Shown here piece by piece: positions 42,588 to 51,155 of a stretch of DNA of 60,933 nucleotides (position 1 is its first letter; each line of letters opens with the position of its first letter). The notes under the pieces were generated by a model. That model worked only from the letters and a program-made list of their open reading frames with translations, did no database searches and was not told the DNA's origin. A program made the position numbers and the translations under genes. This DNA comes from a virus, in the IMG/VR virus record IMGVR_UViG_3300032156_000007, positions 1 to 60,933 of that record. One strand, 5' to 3'.

Positions 42588-44954
42588 CTAAGGAGGAGGT
42601 ACCCTCTGCGCCTCCGCTTTGTTAGACGCTGTTTTTATAAGACCTCCATCAACCTTGGCATTCGCGCCACCAACATTCTCAGGCATCTCTGTCTGGTAGT
42701 CATCATACTCTGGTGAAGCATTTTCTTTAGCCCTACCCTTATACCGGGCCTTCTCAACAGCGGCGAGCTTATCGGGAAGATCCTCAGCCGCCACGGCAGC
42801 GTCCTCCCAGGAATCATGAGAATCCAGAATAGCTTGTTCCGGATTTTCATTAAGAGATCTCCCAAAAGAAGAAGAATTAAGATCATACAACTTGCGAAGA
42901 AACCAAGCCTTCACATGTGCGTACCCTTGCGCTGCTTGTATATCTAGCTGCCTCTTGAACTCTTCATCCGTAAACATCTGCAAAAAGTCATCCTTCAGCT
43001 CTTTGAGAGCAGCTTTCGCCTCTGCTGCGGAGGTTATAGTCTTAACGCCACCCTCCGATGGAGCGTCCCATTTGAGGACATCAATTATGGGTTGAAGATC
43101 GTTCTTGAACTCCGTCTTCATCGCCGCAGCAGCATCTTTAAGACCGGTGTTGGCCGCATCAATTCCGGCACTCATACTAACACCCAACTTGTCGTATTGA
43201 GCCCTAATATCCACAAGAAACTTTTTGTCGCCGCCGGGTAAAGCAGCGGCAATAATCTCCGGAAGATACTTGATGCTGAGTACAATGGCCCCTACCAAAC
43301 CTGCCAAGACCTTCAGGAGGCCCTGACCAATGGCAGAGATCGCATTAGTAAGATCTCTTGTCAGCTTCGCAAGATCAGAAATCTTCTCACTCTCAGTAGA
43401 AAGAGCGTTTTTGATGAGCCCTTGCTGCTCGACAGAAAGCTCCGATAACTTATTGCCCTTCGCCAACTCGGTAGTCGCATCGTACAAGCCGGCAGCGGTC
43501 CTGTTATCACCAATCTTGGACTCTATGAGGCGGATCGCCTGCGCCCGGGTCTTGCCTCCTTGAGAGGCCCACTCCCTCAGAGAAAGAAGTGTCCGAGTAA
43601 CGAAGTCCTCGCTGCCGGACTGACGCGCCCTCTTGAAGCCGTCCTCCCATTTCTGCCTAGCATCCACACCTGTCAGCTCGGGAAACATCCTCTGAGCTAT
43701 CATGGCTTTCATGGAAGGGTCCATCCCCGCGATCCCTTGTGAGATCCCGTTGATGAAATTAGTTGCCTGGTTTCCTGCATACTGGGGGCTGAGACCCATC
43801 TTCTCGTAGTGCTTCTGGATGGTGCCCATGATACCGGCAACCTCGGCCACATCAACACCGTACTGCTGCATGGCAGAAGCCCCAGAAATGACGGCATCGG
43901 TGAACTTGCTGATGCCCATGGCACTCTTCTGACCAGCAAACGCGATCCTAGAATACTTGTCCGTCGCCTCCTGCAAGCTGTCTCCCAGGGACGTAGTGAT
44001 CTTGATGATGTTGCTGATAGAGGTCCCAGTATCCTGATTGAAATGCTTATCCAACGCGATGGACATAATACCGACATGCTGGCCCGCAGCACCCAGGGAT
44101 GAATTGAACGTAGCCATGATCTCGTGGGCCTTGTAACCGGCGTCGACCATGGCCTTCAGAACACCTTGGGTTTCCTCACGGGCGATTCCGTAGTACCACT
44201 GCGCAGTCTCCTGGAATTGGGAAAACCACGATGTTACCTTTCTAGACGCATCGGAAGATACAGCTTCTCCCGAAGCCTCTATAACATTCAGCATCTCCCC
44301 TTTCTGTGCCTTGAGACGGTCCCGCTCCGTAACCCCCAGAACCATCGCTGCAAGGAGCCCAGATACTATGCCCCCACCCAGAATCCCTCCAGGAACGTGG
44401 CTTGCGATCTCCTGCGCCTTGCCCGCAGCTGCTTCCAGCTCGGACTCCAAATACTTTTTGACACGGTTCACATCCTCTTCAGACTTCTTATCCGTGTCAG
44501 CGACAACTCGAATAACGTTCTCAGCGTTCTCTTGGGCAATCTCAACGGAAGCACCTGCAAACGCAGCACCTTCCAGCATGACAACCACCTGGCTCTGAGC
44601 CTGCTCCATCGCCGCCCCGGAGGAACCCGACGCCGGGCCCCCAGAAGCCTTCATCCGAGACACTTCACTGGCGATCTTAATGCCGTGCTGAGAAACGGTA
44701 TTCAGCATCTCCGAAAAAGATCCAGTGCCCTCCTTTATGTGCTGGATGGAACGCTCCATCTGCGGATTCAACGAACCGATCATCGTGGTGACGCTCGACG
44801 CCCGGGTCTGCAACGTGTTGAGATCCCCCGAAACCGCAGAAACAAGGGCCCGCAACGACCCGCCAAAAGCCGTGTAGGACTTAGTCGCCTCCGAGATCTG
44901 GTCTCGGAACTTGTCGAAGTCCCACCGCAACAAATATGATTCTACCTGAACCAT
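42588..44954 (-). CDS. tape-measure paralogue 1
   Basis: This 788-residue, mainly helical protein directly follows the tail-assembly chaperone genes, the standard tape-measure position. Its core near 43680-44330 (GVTERDRLKAQKGEMLNVI, YGIAREETQGVLKAMVDAG, ALDKHFNQDTGTSISNIIK, EKMGLSPQYAGNQATNFING) is shared with the two following genes. A hydrophobic stretch ILSIKYLPEIIAAALPGG-like (VLSIKYLPEIIAAALPGG) follows the core. It lacks a lytic domain. Confidence 0.87.
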   Translation of the reverse strand: MVQVESYLLRWDFDKFRDQISEATKSYTAFGGSLRALVSAVSGDLNTLQTRASSVTTMIGSLNPQMERSIQHIKEGTGSFSEMLNTVSQHGIKIASEVSRMKASGGPASGSSGAAMEQAQSQVVVMLEGAAFAGASVEIAQENAENVIRVVADTDKKSEEDVNRVKKYLESELEAAAGKAQEIASHVPGGILGGGIVSGLLAAMVLGVTERDRLKAQKGEMLNVIEASGEAVSSDASRKVTSWFSQFQETAQWYYGIAREETQGVLKAMVDAGYKAHEIMATFNSSLGAAGQHVGIMSIALDKHFNQDTGTSISNIIKITTSLGDSLQEATDKYSRIAFAGQKSAMGISKFTDAVISGASAMQQYGVDVAEVAGIMGTIQKHYEKMGLSPQYAGNQATNFINGISQGIAGMDPSMKAMIAQRMFPELTGVDARQKWEDGFKRARQSGSEDFVTRTLLSLREWASQGGKTRAQAIRLIESKIGDNRTAAGLYDATTELAKGNKLSELSVEQQGLIKNALSTESEKISDLAKLTRDLTNAISAIGQGLLKVLAGLVGAIVLSIKYLPEIIAAALPGGDKKFLVDIRAQYDKLGVSMSAGIDAANTGLKDAAAAMKTEFKNDLQPIIDVLKWDAPSEGGVKTITSAAEAKAALKELKDDFLQMFTDEEFKRQLDIQAAQGYAHVKAWFLRKLYDLNSSSFGRSLNENPEQAILDSHDSWEDAAVAAEDLPDKLAAVEKARYKGRAKENASPEYDDYQTEMPENVGGANAKVDGGLIKTASNKAEAQRVPPP

Positions 44955-44957
44955 GCT

Positions 44958-45788
44958 CTACTTCATCACATCCAGAGTCACCACGGGACGATCATCTACC
45001 TTAGGAGTGGGCTTGCTCAGGCCTAGATCCACCTCTTCCAACTCCGGCGCTCCTTGAGGTTCAAGAACCTTCTTGCCATACTGGTTTTTTATATCTGAAC
45101 GAACCCTCCCAATAGTTCTTGCACTCTTCTCCACAAGGGGATCATCTCCAAGATCATCCTTGGATAACACGAGGTTCTCCAAGAGCATCTGCGTGTCGCG
45201 TCCGCCCCAATTCATGGCCTTGAGGAGGTCTTCCGGAGCGTTTTCGAACTCAACATCCCCCTCGTCCTTCATGAACGCTTCCAGCGCCTCAGGGGTCAGC
45301 TCCGCGACTCCGGTATTAACAGTCACTCCGTCCTTGCGAGCAACATCAGCGACTTCCAGCTGCTGAAGAACTTCCTGCTGGTTGATGTACTCTTCCGTCC
45401 TACTTTTTATCGCTGCCAGGACATTATCGTTTCCGATAAGAAGCACGAGAGGCAGACACTCCTCATCCCCCGGAAGACGTAGCCTTCCAGTTCTTTCGTC
45501 TTCGACCGGAAGCAAGTTCAAACCCAGCATGGAGACCACTTGCTTCCTCACAGCCTCAGAAATAGTCCGGATGTCGTCATAGCGTTGCTTCTCCTGAAGG
45601 TTCATCGACTCCAGCTCAAAAATCCACTGGGTATCGTTCATTCCTTTCAGCCGAGGATCCCCTAACGGGATCATCCTCTTGGTCAGGACCTTCGCCTTGA
45701 TCCTGAGCTTTGCTACTAGCCTTCTCCAGATGGGGTAGATTCGGTCCCAGTGGGCTTCTCGCCCTTCTCCGAACCCACCCCTGAGGAT
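44958..45788 (-). CDS. tail-assembly chaperone, frameshifted extension (T part)
   Basis: This reading frame has no start codon with a usable ribosome binding site; the first ATG, at 45674, has none well placed. It is entered by a -1 slip at the A-heptamer 45794-45788 of the upstream gene. The fused product would be 151 residues of the G part plus 276 residues here, about 427 in all. The sequence is charged and helical (NLQEKQRYDDIRTISEAVRK). In tailed phages the G-T fusion guides tail-tube assembly on the tape measure and is not in the virion. The tape-measure gene follows immediately, as expected. Confidence 0.8.
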   Translation of the reverse strand: MLRGGFGEGREAHWDRIYPIWRRLVAKLRIKAKVLTKRMIPLGDPRLKGMNDTQWIFELESMNLQEKQRYDDIRTISEAVRKQVVSMLGLNLLPVEDERTGRLRLPGDEECLPLVLLIGNDNVLAAIKSRTEEYINQQEVLQQLEVADVARKDGVTVNTGVAELTPEALEAFMKDEGDVEFENAPEDLLKAMNWGGRDTQMLLENLVLSKDDLGDDPLVEKSARTIGRVRSDIKNQYGKKVLEPQGAPELEEVDLGLSKPTPKVDDRPVVTLDVMK

Positions 45789-46240
45789 TTTTTTATGTTG
45801 CCCTGGGCGGCCTCCCTGCGTTCTTCCAGAGCCTTCCAGTATTTCCACAGGTCTTCCAGCATCTCCGGAGGCCTCGCGCCCAGCCACTCCATCATGTGCT
45901 CGGCAGAAAAATACTTCTGCGTGAAGGTGCCTTTGCTCTCCACAAGACGGAGAAGGTTCCGCCCCTCTTCGGTCTCCTCCCATTGAGAACGGAAGAACTC
46001 GAAAATGGGGACACCATCGACCTCGCGAATACCGATAGAGAGCGTCGGGAGCCTCCAGGAGGTGACGGTGGACAACCCGCTGCCCATGTTGATGAAGCCA
46101 TTCCTCCAGTTGGACTCCTCCTCGTTCAGAAGACGAATTCGGAATTTCCGGCCCTTCCAGGTAAACACCTCCTCCAGGCACTCACCGTCGAGTTCCTTCG
46201 CGAGGTCGTCCAAGATTCTTTTCGGATTGTCCGTCGACAT
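45716..46240 (-). CDS. tail-assembly chaperone (G part)
   Basis: This 174-residue protein lies between the tail tube and the tape measure, the conserved place of tail chaperones. It has an N-terminal strand-rich domain (EVFTWKGRKFRIRLLNEEES) and helical second half. Codons ATA-AAA-AAA near residue 149 form the A-AAA-AAA slippery site; without slipping, translation ends 26 codons later at TAG 45716. Most ribosomes should make this short form, and a minority the fusion. Confidence 0.85.
   Translation of the reverse strand: MSTDNPKRILDDLAKELDGECLEEVFTWKGRKFRIRLLNEEESNWRNGFINMGSGLSTVTSWRLPTLSIGIREVDGVPIFEFFRSQWEETEEGRNLLRLVESKGTFTQKYFSAEHMMEWLGARPPEMLEDLWKYWKALEERREAAQGNIKKSSGVGSEKGEKPTGTESTPSGEG
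45788..45794 (-). promoter_or_regulatory. programmed -1 ribosomal frameshift site
   Basis: On the minus strand seven A residues are read in frame 0 as A-AAA-AAA, an ideal X-XXY-YYZ slippery heptamer. After slipping back one base, the next codons continue the open frame that ends at 44958. The arrangement agrees with the known frameshift between tail-chaperone genes of tailed phages. A following stem was not confirmed by eye. Confidence 0.8.
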
Positions 46241-46295
46241 GGCGCTTTCGCTCCCTTCTCCCGGGGTTTCCGGGGTGTTTTGTCGATGACGAACT

Positions 46296-46901
46296 CTACA
46301 TCAACCGTCGCATCTTTACATACACTAAAGTGGCATTAACGAGTATTAAACGATCTCCTTGGGCTTGCATTACCCGTCCGAGACTCGTAAACCAGCAGCC
46401 CGTGTACCAATTCTTCTCAACCGTGACTTCCTGGCCCGCTCCGGCACGACCAATGTCGATCCCTTCAAGCTCGTTCGCAGTTCCAAGGCCCAAGGCCTTG
46501 CCGAACTTCTTCGATCCGATCTTATCCAACAACGAAGAAGTTGTGACCAACTCCATGCCCGGAATCAGAGGCTTTTCCTTCGTTCCGAACTTGATCCACT
46601 TCTCTTCGATGTCGATGGGGTTGTGCTGATCCGTCAGGGCCCACAAGGGCTTCGGCATCCCCCAGATCTCTTCCATCTTCTGGGTGTAGAGATCATACCG
46701 AGTCACCTGGAGGGTCTGTGTGGTCGCCACTCCCGGGACGGCCTCAATGGGCGCTCCGGTCCCGACCGCATTGATCTCGAACTTGAGCTTAACGTCACGA
46801 GCCTGACTTGGGCTCCAATTCTGAATCCTCCCTATGGTCACGTCCGCTGCACGGAGCGTTATAGCATGACTTGTTCGGAGTTCAGTGCGTGGTACAGGCA
46901 T
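46296..46901 (-). CDS. tail tube protein, larger paralogue
   Basis: This 201-residue protein is homologous along its length with the next gene upstream. The shared start is MPVP-x-T-x-x-RTSHAI, followed by IGRIQNW, VTRYDLYTQKMEEIWG, CWFTSLGRVMQAQGDR and a final LVNATLVYV. Relative to that paralogue it has an insertion of about 50 residues around residues 115-165 (SLLDKIGSKKFGKALGLGTA). The size and position between sheath and chaperone genes identify tail-tube proteins, which form the inner tube through which DNA passes. Confidence 0.85.
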   Translation of the reverse strand: MPVPRTELRTSHAITLRAADVTIGRIQNWSPSQARDVKLKFEINAVGTGAPIEAVPGVATTQTLQVTRYDLYTQKMEEIWGMPKPLWALTDQHNPIDIEEKWIKFGTKEKPLIPGMELVTTSSLLDKIGSKKFGKALGLGTANELEGIDIGRAGAGQEVTVEKNWYTGCWFTSLGRVMQAQGDRLILVNATLVYVKMRRLM

Positions 46902-46906
46902 GGATC

Positions 46907-47353
46907 CTACGTCATCTTTGTACAGGTGACGTACGCCAAGGTGGCGTTGACGAGCACAATCCTGTCACCTTGGGCCTGCATGTTGCGTCCGAGTTGAGAG
47001 AACCAGCAACCGTAGTAAACGAAGCTCTCATTCAGCCCAGGACTCGACCACTTCTCAGTGATTTCTAGGGGGGTGAGCTGATTTGAAAGCATCCACAAGG
47101 CCGCCGAGGTACCCCAAACCTCTTCCATCTTGGAGGTGAACAAGTCGTAGCGGCTCACCTGAATGGTCAGACCCGTGATGTTGCCCGGAACGTTCTCGGT
47201 CACAGTTCCAGAACTCTCAGAACGAAGCTCATACGCTGGCGTAATGGTCTTCGACTGGGTTGGAGCCCACGTCTGGATCTGACCGATAGTGGTTCTACCC
47301 GCGCGAATGGAGATCGCATGGCTAGTACGAATTCCTGTGCTAGGGACTGGCAT
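46907..47353 (-). CDS. tail tube protein, smaller paralogue
   Basis: This 148-residue protein lies directly after the sheath gene, the usual tail-tube position. It has the beta-rich tube pattern (TIGQIQTWAPTQSKTITPAY, VSRYDLFTSKMEEVWG, GRNMQAQGDRIVLVNATLA). It is a close paralogue of the following gene but lacks that gene's insertion, so it is the better candidate for the main tube subunit. Confidence 0.87.
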   Translation of the reverse strand: MPVPSTGIRTSHAISIRAGRTTIGQIQTWAPTQSKTITPAYELRSESSGTVTENVPGNITGLTIQVSRYDLFTSKMEEVWGTSAALWMLSNQLTPLEITEKWSSPGLNESFVYYGCWFSQLGRNMQAQGDRIVLVNATLAYVTCTKMT

Positions 47354-47378
47354 CTGCTATCCTCCTCCCCTACCCCTG

Positions 47379-49886
47379 CTAGGCGGGGCTGAAGAACGGG
47401 TTGTCGACCGAGTACTCACCGAAGAACCGCTTGGCCGGATACTTCAGGTTGTACCAGTACTTGAAGTAGAAGGTCCTGGGATCAGTCGTAGACTGATACA
47501 CCACGATGTCCGTCGTGGCGTCGATGTCCCGCGGCAATCCTGACGGGTCGCGGTAGGACGCAATCGAGCCGTTGTTGATGTTCGCCGTGATGCCGAGCAA
47601 GATCCACTTCTTGCAGTCCGAAATGAAGTCGCTCAGATCGTCCGGCACCACACCGATGACGTTGCTCGCGAGCAGCGTGTCGACGGTCTTCGTGACCGCG
47701 TCCTTCTGGGCGCTGGAGGCCGGCTCCTCGAACTGCACCACCTTGGCACCGCCGGCCTCGGTGGAGATCGGATCGAGCATGACCAGCCGGCCGGCATCGA
47801 GCGTGACCACGAGGACGCCCTTGTCCGCCAACGTATGCCGCTCGCCGCGGAGGTACGTCCCGAAGCCCTCGGTCTTGAAGCCGGTGATGAACTTCCCGAT
47901 GAGCGCCGACGAGGGGCTCGGGAGAGCCGTGTAGACCGACGCGACGGCGACCGCGATGTAGGTGCCATCCACGTTGAGATCGATCTCCTGACTCGTATCG
48001 AGCTTGATGGTGCGAGTCGCATCACCCGGAGAGACCAGGAACAGACGCCCGCGGCCCGGAGAGGTGTTGCCCGGCTGCAAGGTCTTGGTCGACCGATAGA
48101 CGAAGGTGTTCGGCGTGTCGGGGTCCCCGACGTCCGTGCCCCGCGCCATGCCGAACCAGCCGCGCCGGTAGTGCTTCTCCAGCATCGACGACTGGTCCGC
48201 GACGTGCAGCATCTGGTACACCGCAGTGTCGAGCGCAGTGTCGATGGTGACGACGTCCGTGACGGTCGAGTACTCCTTCGCAGCATCGAGCGCGGAGTTG
48301 ATCTCCAGCTGCGTCGGCGTGCCGGGGGCCACCGAATCGTTGATCTGGAAGAGGTACACCGAGGAGACGCCGTTCTCGAACGCGATCTCTCCTGCCACGC
48401 AGAGCTTGTTGACCAAGTAGTTCTGCATCGTCAGCTTGGTCGTGTACTGGTAGAGCTGATCCGGATCGTACACACGGTGTCCCGTCGTGTAGTCCGTGGC
48501 CGGGCGGACGTAGTCGTACGTGCAGTAGTAGTTCGTCCCGAACGCCGGTCGCTTCCCGGTGCCCTGGGCCGTGTAGGGCAGCGTGATCGCGCCGAACAGC
48601 GTCGTGAAGGCGTTCGCAGCGGTCGCCCGGAACTGAATCGAGCTGGCGACACCCTTCTCCGGGAGGTAGTTCTCGAAGTCGTCCGGGCACCGGATCCGCA
48701 CCGTGTTGCCCACGACGACCGCCATGTGCGAGAACTCCGGGCCGTACGCACTCGCAATCGAGGCCAGCGCGGCGTTGATGTCCGCGGCCACAATCGCCGG
48801 AGTCGTCGGAGCGCCCGGGGTCAAGGTCACGAGGACCTGGGTGCGGTTGTTGATGGACATCAGGAGCTTGTCGTTGGTGGCCGCCACGATGGTCGGCGGG
48901 AAGGCGACGAAATCCAACGTGGTCGCCGTCGCCTGCAACCAGGTCGTCACATCCCAGTCGACATCGTTGGCGATGCCAACTTCGTAGTCCGTGTTCTTCG
49001 TGTAGTCCACACCGCCCGGGTACGAGCCGAGGTAGTTGATGTCCGACAGAGGGGTCGAGGTGCCGGCATTCGTGAGAGCATCGGTGAGGATGTCGACCGA
49101 CACGTAGTCCAGAGTGTAGACGGCAGACGACGTATACGCCGCGTCGAACACCTGGAGGCGCGTCGGCGCTTGGACGCCGGCACCGACCGTCGGCGTCCAT
49201 GCCGCGGTCGAGATCGTGGACGCTCCGTCGAGCGCCGCGTTCGGGGAGATGAACACCTTCACGTCGGAAGCAGGCTCTGTCGAGGGGGACGTGAGGGTGA
49301 TGATCTCGTTCACCAGGCCCACCGCGTGGGTCGCCACGGCAGCGTAGGTCAGACCGTAGATCAAAAAGAACGGCCCGAGCGCGTTCGCCAGAGCGTAGTT
49401 GATGGAGTCACAAATGTTCGCCGCGGTAGCCGTCGCGGCGGGGACGCCGCAGACCAGAGGCACCAAGGTATCGAAGTTCAGAGTGACGGCCCGCTTCCCG
49501 TCGAGAGCCAATGTGAAGTACGGAGTGCCGGTCGCCAGGGAGACGTCCACCGTCACGCCGGCCCACTCGGTGCCCACCAGACGCGCAGCCAGGAACTGCC
49601 AGTCCGAGAGCCCCAGCGGGTTCCCATTCATGTAGATCTGGGCGCTGTTCCTGGACCTGTTCGAGGTGTTCGCCAAGGTTCCTACGTGAGGAGACCCGAC
49701 GGTCAGCGTCAGCGTCTCGTCGTAGATCTTCCCACGGGTGACCGGCTCGTCCACGCTTCGACGAGTGCGCGGAGCGATGGCGAGGATGCCCAGTGTGCGT
49801 TCGGAGGTGACGGAAACCGCACCAGGGACAATCACTTCCGCGATGTACACGCCTGGATCGACATATTTCGAAATGCTGATTGCCAT
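47379..49886 (-). CDS. contractile tail sheath protein
   Basis: This 835-residue protein starts at ATG 49886, about ten bases after AGGGAGG. The N-terminus (ISKYVDPGVYIAEVIVPGA) is the typical sheath start. The C-terminal domain shows a long helix-strand pattern with DTLLASNVIGVVPDDLSDFI and DIVVYQSTTDPRTFYFKYWY, and ends in a strand that would join neighbouring subunits. It defines the phage as a myovirus. Codon third positions look unusually GC-rich compared with the tape-measure genes, consistent with strong expression. A putative late promoter is 50-80 bases upstream. Confidence 0.93.
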   Translation of the reverse strand: MAISISKYVDPGVYIAEVIVPGAVSVTSERTLGILAIAPRTRRSVDEPVTRGKIYDETLTLTVGSPHVGTLANTSNRSRNSAQIYMNGNPLGLSDWQFLAARLVGTEWAGVTVDVSLATGTPYFTLALDGKRAVTLNFDTLVPLVCGVPAATATAANICDSINYALANALGPFFLIYGLTYAAVATHAVGLVNEIITLTSPSTEPASDVKVFISPNAALDGASTISTAAWTPTVGAGVQAPTRLQVFDAAYTSSAVYTLDYVSVDILTDALTNAGTSTPLSDINYLGSYPGGVDYTKNTDYEVGIANDVDWDVTTWLQATATTLDFVAFPPTIVAATNDKLLMSINNRTQVLVTLTPGAPTTPAIVAADINAALASIASAYGPEFSHMAVVVGNTVRIRCPDDFENYLPEKGVASSIQFRATAANAFTTLFGAITLPYTAQGTGKRPAFGTNYYCTYDYVRPATDYTTGHRVYDPDQLYQYTTKLTMQNYLVNKLCVAGEIAFENGVSSVYLFQINDSVAPGTPTQLEINSALDAAKEYSTVTDVVTIDTALDTAVYQMLHVADQSSMLEKHYRRGWFGMARGTDVGDPDTPNTFVYRSTKTLQPGNTSPGRGRLFLVSPGDATRTIKLDTSQEIDLNVDGTYIAVAVASVYTALPSPSSALIGKFITGFKTEGFGTYLRGERHTLADKGVLVVTLDAGRLVMLDPISTEAGGAKVVQFEEPASSAQKDAVTKTVDTLLASNVIGVVPDDLSDFISDCKKWILLGITANINNGSIASYRDPSGLPRDIDATTDIVVYQSTTDPRTFYFKYWYNLKYPAKRFFGEYSVDNPFFSPA

Positions 49887-49933
49887 CGTAGGAAACCTCC
49901 CTGGAGGTGGTAAAAGGCCTCTGTCGTGAGGCT

Positions 49934-49965
49934 AGTATACCGTGGGCGCTGTCGGATTTTTTAAA
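49934..49965 (-). promoter_or_regulatory. candidate late promoter of the sheath-tube-tail operon
   Basis: On the minus strand TTTAAAAAATC (49965-49955) is followed after exactly 14 bases by GTATACT (49940-49934). The same arrangement occurs at 56652-56683. Neither box has the TTGACA form of the other promoters in the window. It lies in a 102-base gap before the sheath gene and may be read by the phage sigma-like protein. Confidence 0.55.
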
Positions 49966-49988
49966 ACGAAGTCGAAGGAGTGGAGAGC

Positions 49989-51155
49989 CTACCGGTCGAG
50001 CTTCAAATAGTTGACCCCGAAGTAGTCTCCCGTGGGAAAATCTTCCTTGTGGATGAGATTCGAGGACTGGACAAATGTTGCGTTCCCACGGTTTACGGGT
50101 CGGTCAATGAAGTCCGCTGCGAAGACCGGTACAGAGCCCCGAATCGAGTACAGGTAGGACTTCTGCTCCCCGCCCTGACGGGCTCTCTGGTACTCGCCGG
50201 CCCAGGAGAACTTCCGGTCCAACACGATCTGGTACCACTCCGGGGGGTCTATCGAGTCATCCAGGTACGACCGCCCTTGGAACTGGAAGTACTGACGGTC
50301 CGTGTAGAAGGTGAAAAAGGATCTCACGAGGTCAGCAAGCTGTGTCCTCGTGTTCAGATCGTCGGAAACCACGTCCAAGTTGATCGTCATCTTCCCAGCC
50401 ACGCCGTAGCGCTGCGCAGGGGACGCTGGGCCCGATGTGTGATCGGTGTACAGGTCGATCTGCCCCTCGGAGTAGCCGAGAGCCAGGAGGCAGTCAGGCG
50501 TGCCTCCGATGATCTCCAAGCCGTTCTTCGCCCCCGAAGCGCAAGGACCTCCAGACACGATCTGGAGGAACCCATCACCGGACTCCCGGGCCTGCGTGTA
50601 CAGAGCCTGCGCGTTCCAAGCCTGGATGACGTCCTGCACCGTGGCGTTCGCAATGTCCGGAAACAGGAAGTCCTTGAACAGGATGGTCGTTTCGACTGGA
50701 TCACCCGTCAAGCCCAGAGGCCACGTCCGGATCCTGAGCGTCCAGCCATCCTGAAGGTTGAAGGGGCCTTCATTCCCCGCGGTCAGGCGCGGAGCCTGCT
50801 GACCGCTACAAACGATAGTCGAACCCAGACCGAGGACAAACTCCTTGTCATTGGCTGAGGTGATGGCGATCATCGGGTACTTGTCGAGGGTGTTCCCATA
50901 CGACATGATGAGGTTCATCACGGTTTCCATGCTCGACGAGGTGCTGCCGGCACCGATAGCGAACTTCTCGATGGCAGGGAACTCGCCCAGCTTCGCCCGG
51001 ATGTCGTCCGACTTGGACTCGAAGAACCGGTACAGCTCCGCGGCGAAGGCGTCCTTCACCGTCTCGATCAGCTGACCGAAACGCGGCGGGTTGCGGGGGT
51101 CCCGTGGGATGGTCCCACGGTACTCGCGCGGTCCTGAGAAGTCATTTACCGGCAC
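49989..51155 (-). CDS. neck/tail-completion-like structural protein
   Basis: This 388-residue protein lies just upstream of the sheath operon and overlaps the upstream gene by 10 bases. It is of mixed fold with an N-terminal helix (LIETVKDAFAAELYRFFESK) and many strands later. Location between the connector-like genes and the sheath suggests a tail terminator or neck protein, but I do not recognise a family. Several aromatic strands near the C-terminus (RSFFTFYTDRQYFQFQGRSY) resemble those of neck proteins. Confidence 0.75.
   Translation of the reverse strand: MPVNDFSGPREYRGTIPRDPRNPPRFGQLIETVKDAFAAELYRFFESKSDDIRAKLGEFPAIEKFAIGAGSTSSSMETVMNLIMSYGNTLDKYPMIAITSANDKEFVLGLGSTIVCSGQQAPRLTAGNEGPFNLQDGWTLRIRTWPLGLTGDPVETTILFKDFLFPDIANATVQDVIQAWNAQALYTQARESGDGFLQIVSGGPCASGAKNGLEIIGGTPDCLLALGYSEGQIDLYTDHTSGPASPAQRYGVAGKMTINLDVVSDDLNTRTQLADLVRSFFTFYTDRQYFQFQGRSYLDDSIDPPEWYQIVLDRKFSWAGEYQRARQGGEQKSYLYSIRGSVPVFAADFIDRPVNRGNATFVQSSNLIHKEDFPTGDYFGVNYLKLDR

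Noticed and set aside
45789-46181. Upstream part of the frame that ends at 44958
   Set aside because: It is an alternate-frame shadow of the tail-chaperone gene; the frame is entered through the slippery site.
47835-49913. Plus-strand frame of about 690 codons opposite the sheath gene
   Set aside because: Arg-rich antisense shadow of a clear sheath gene.
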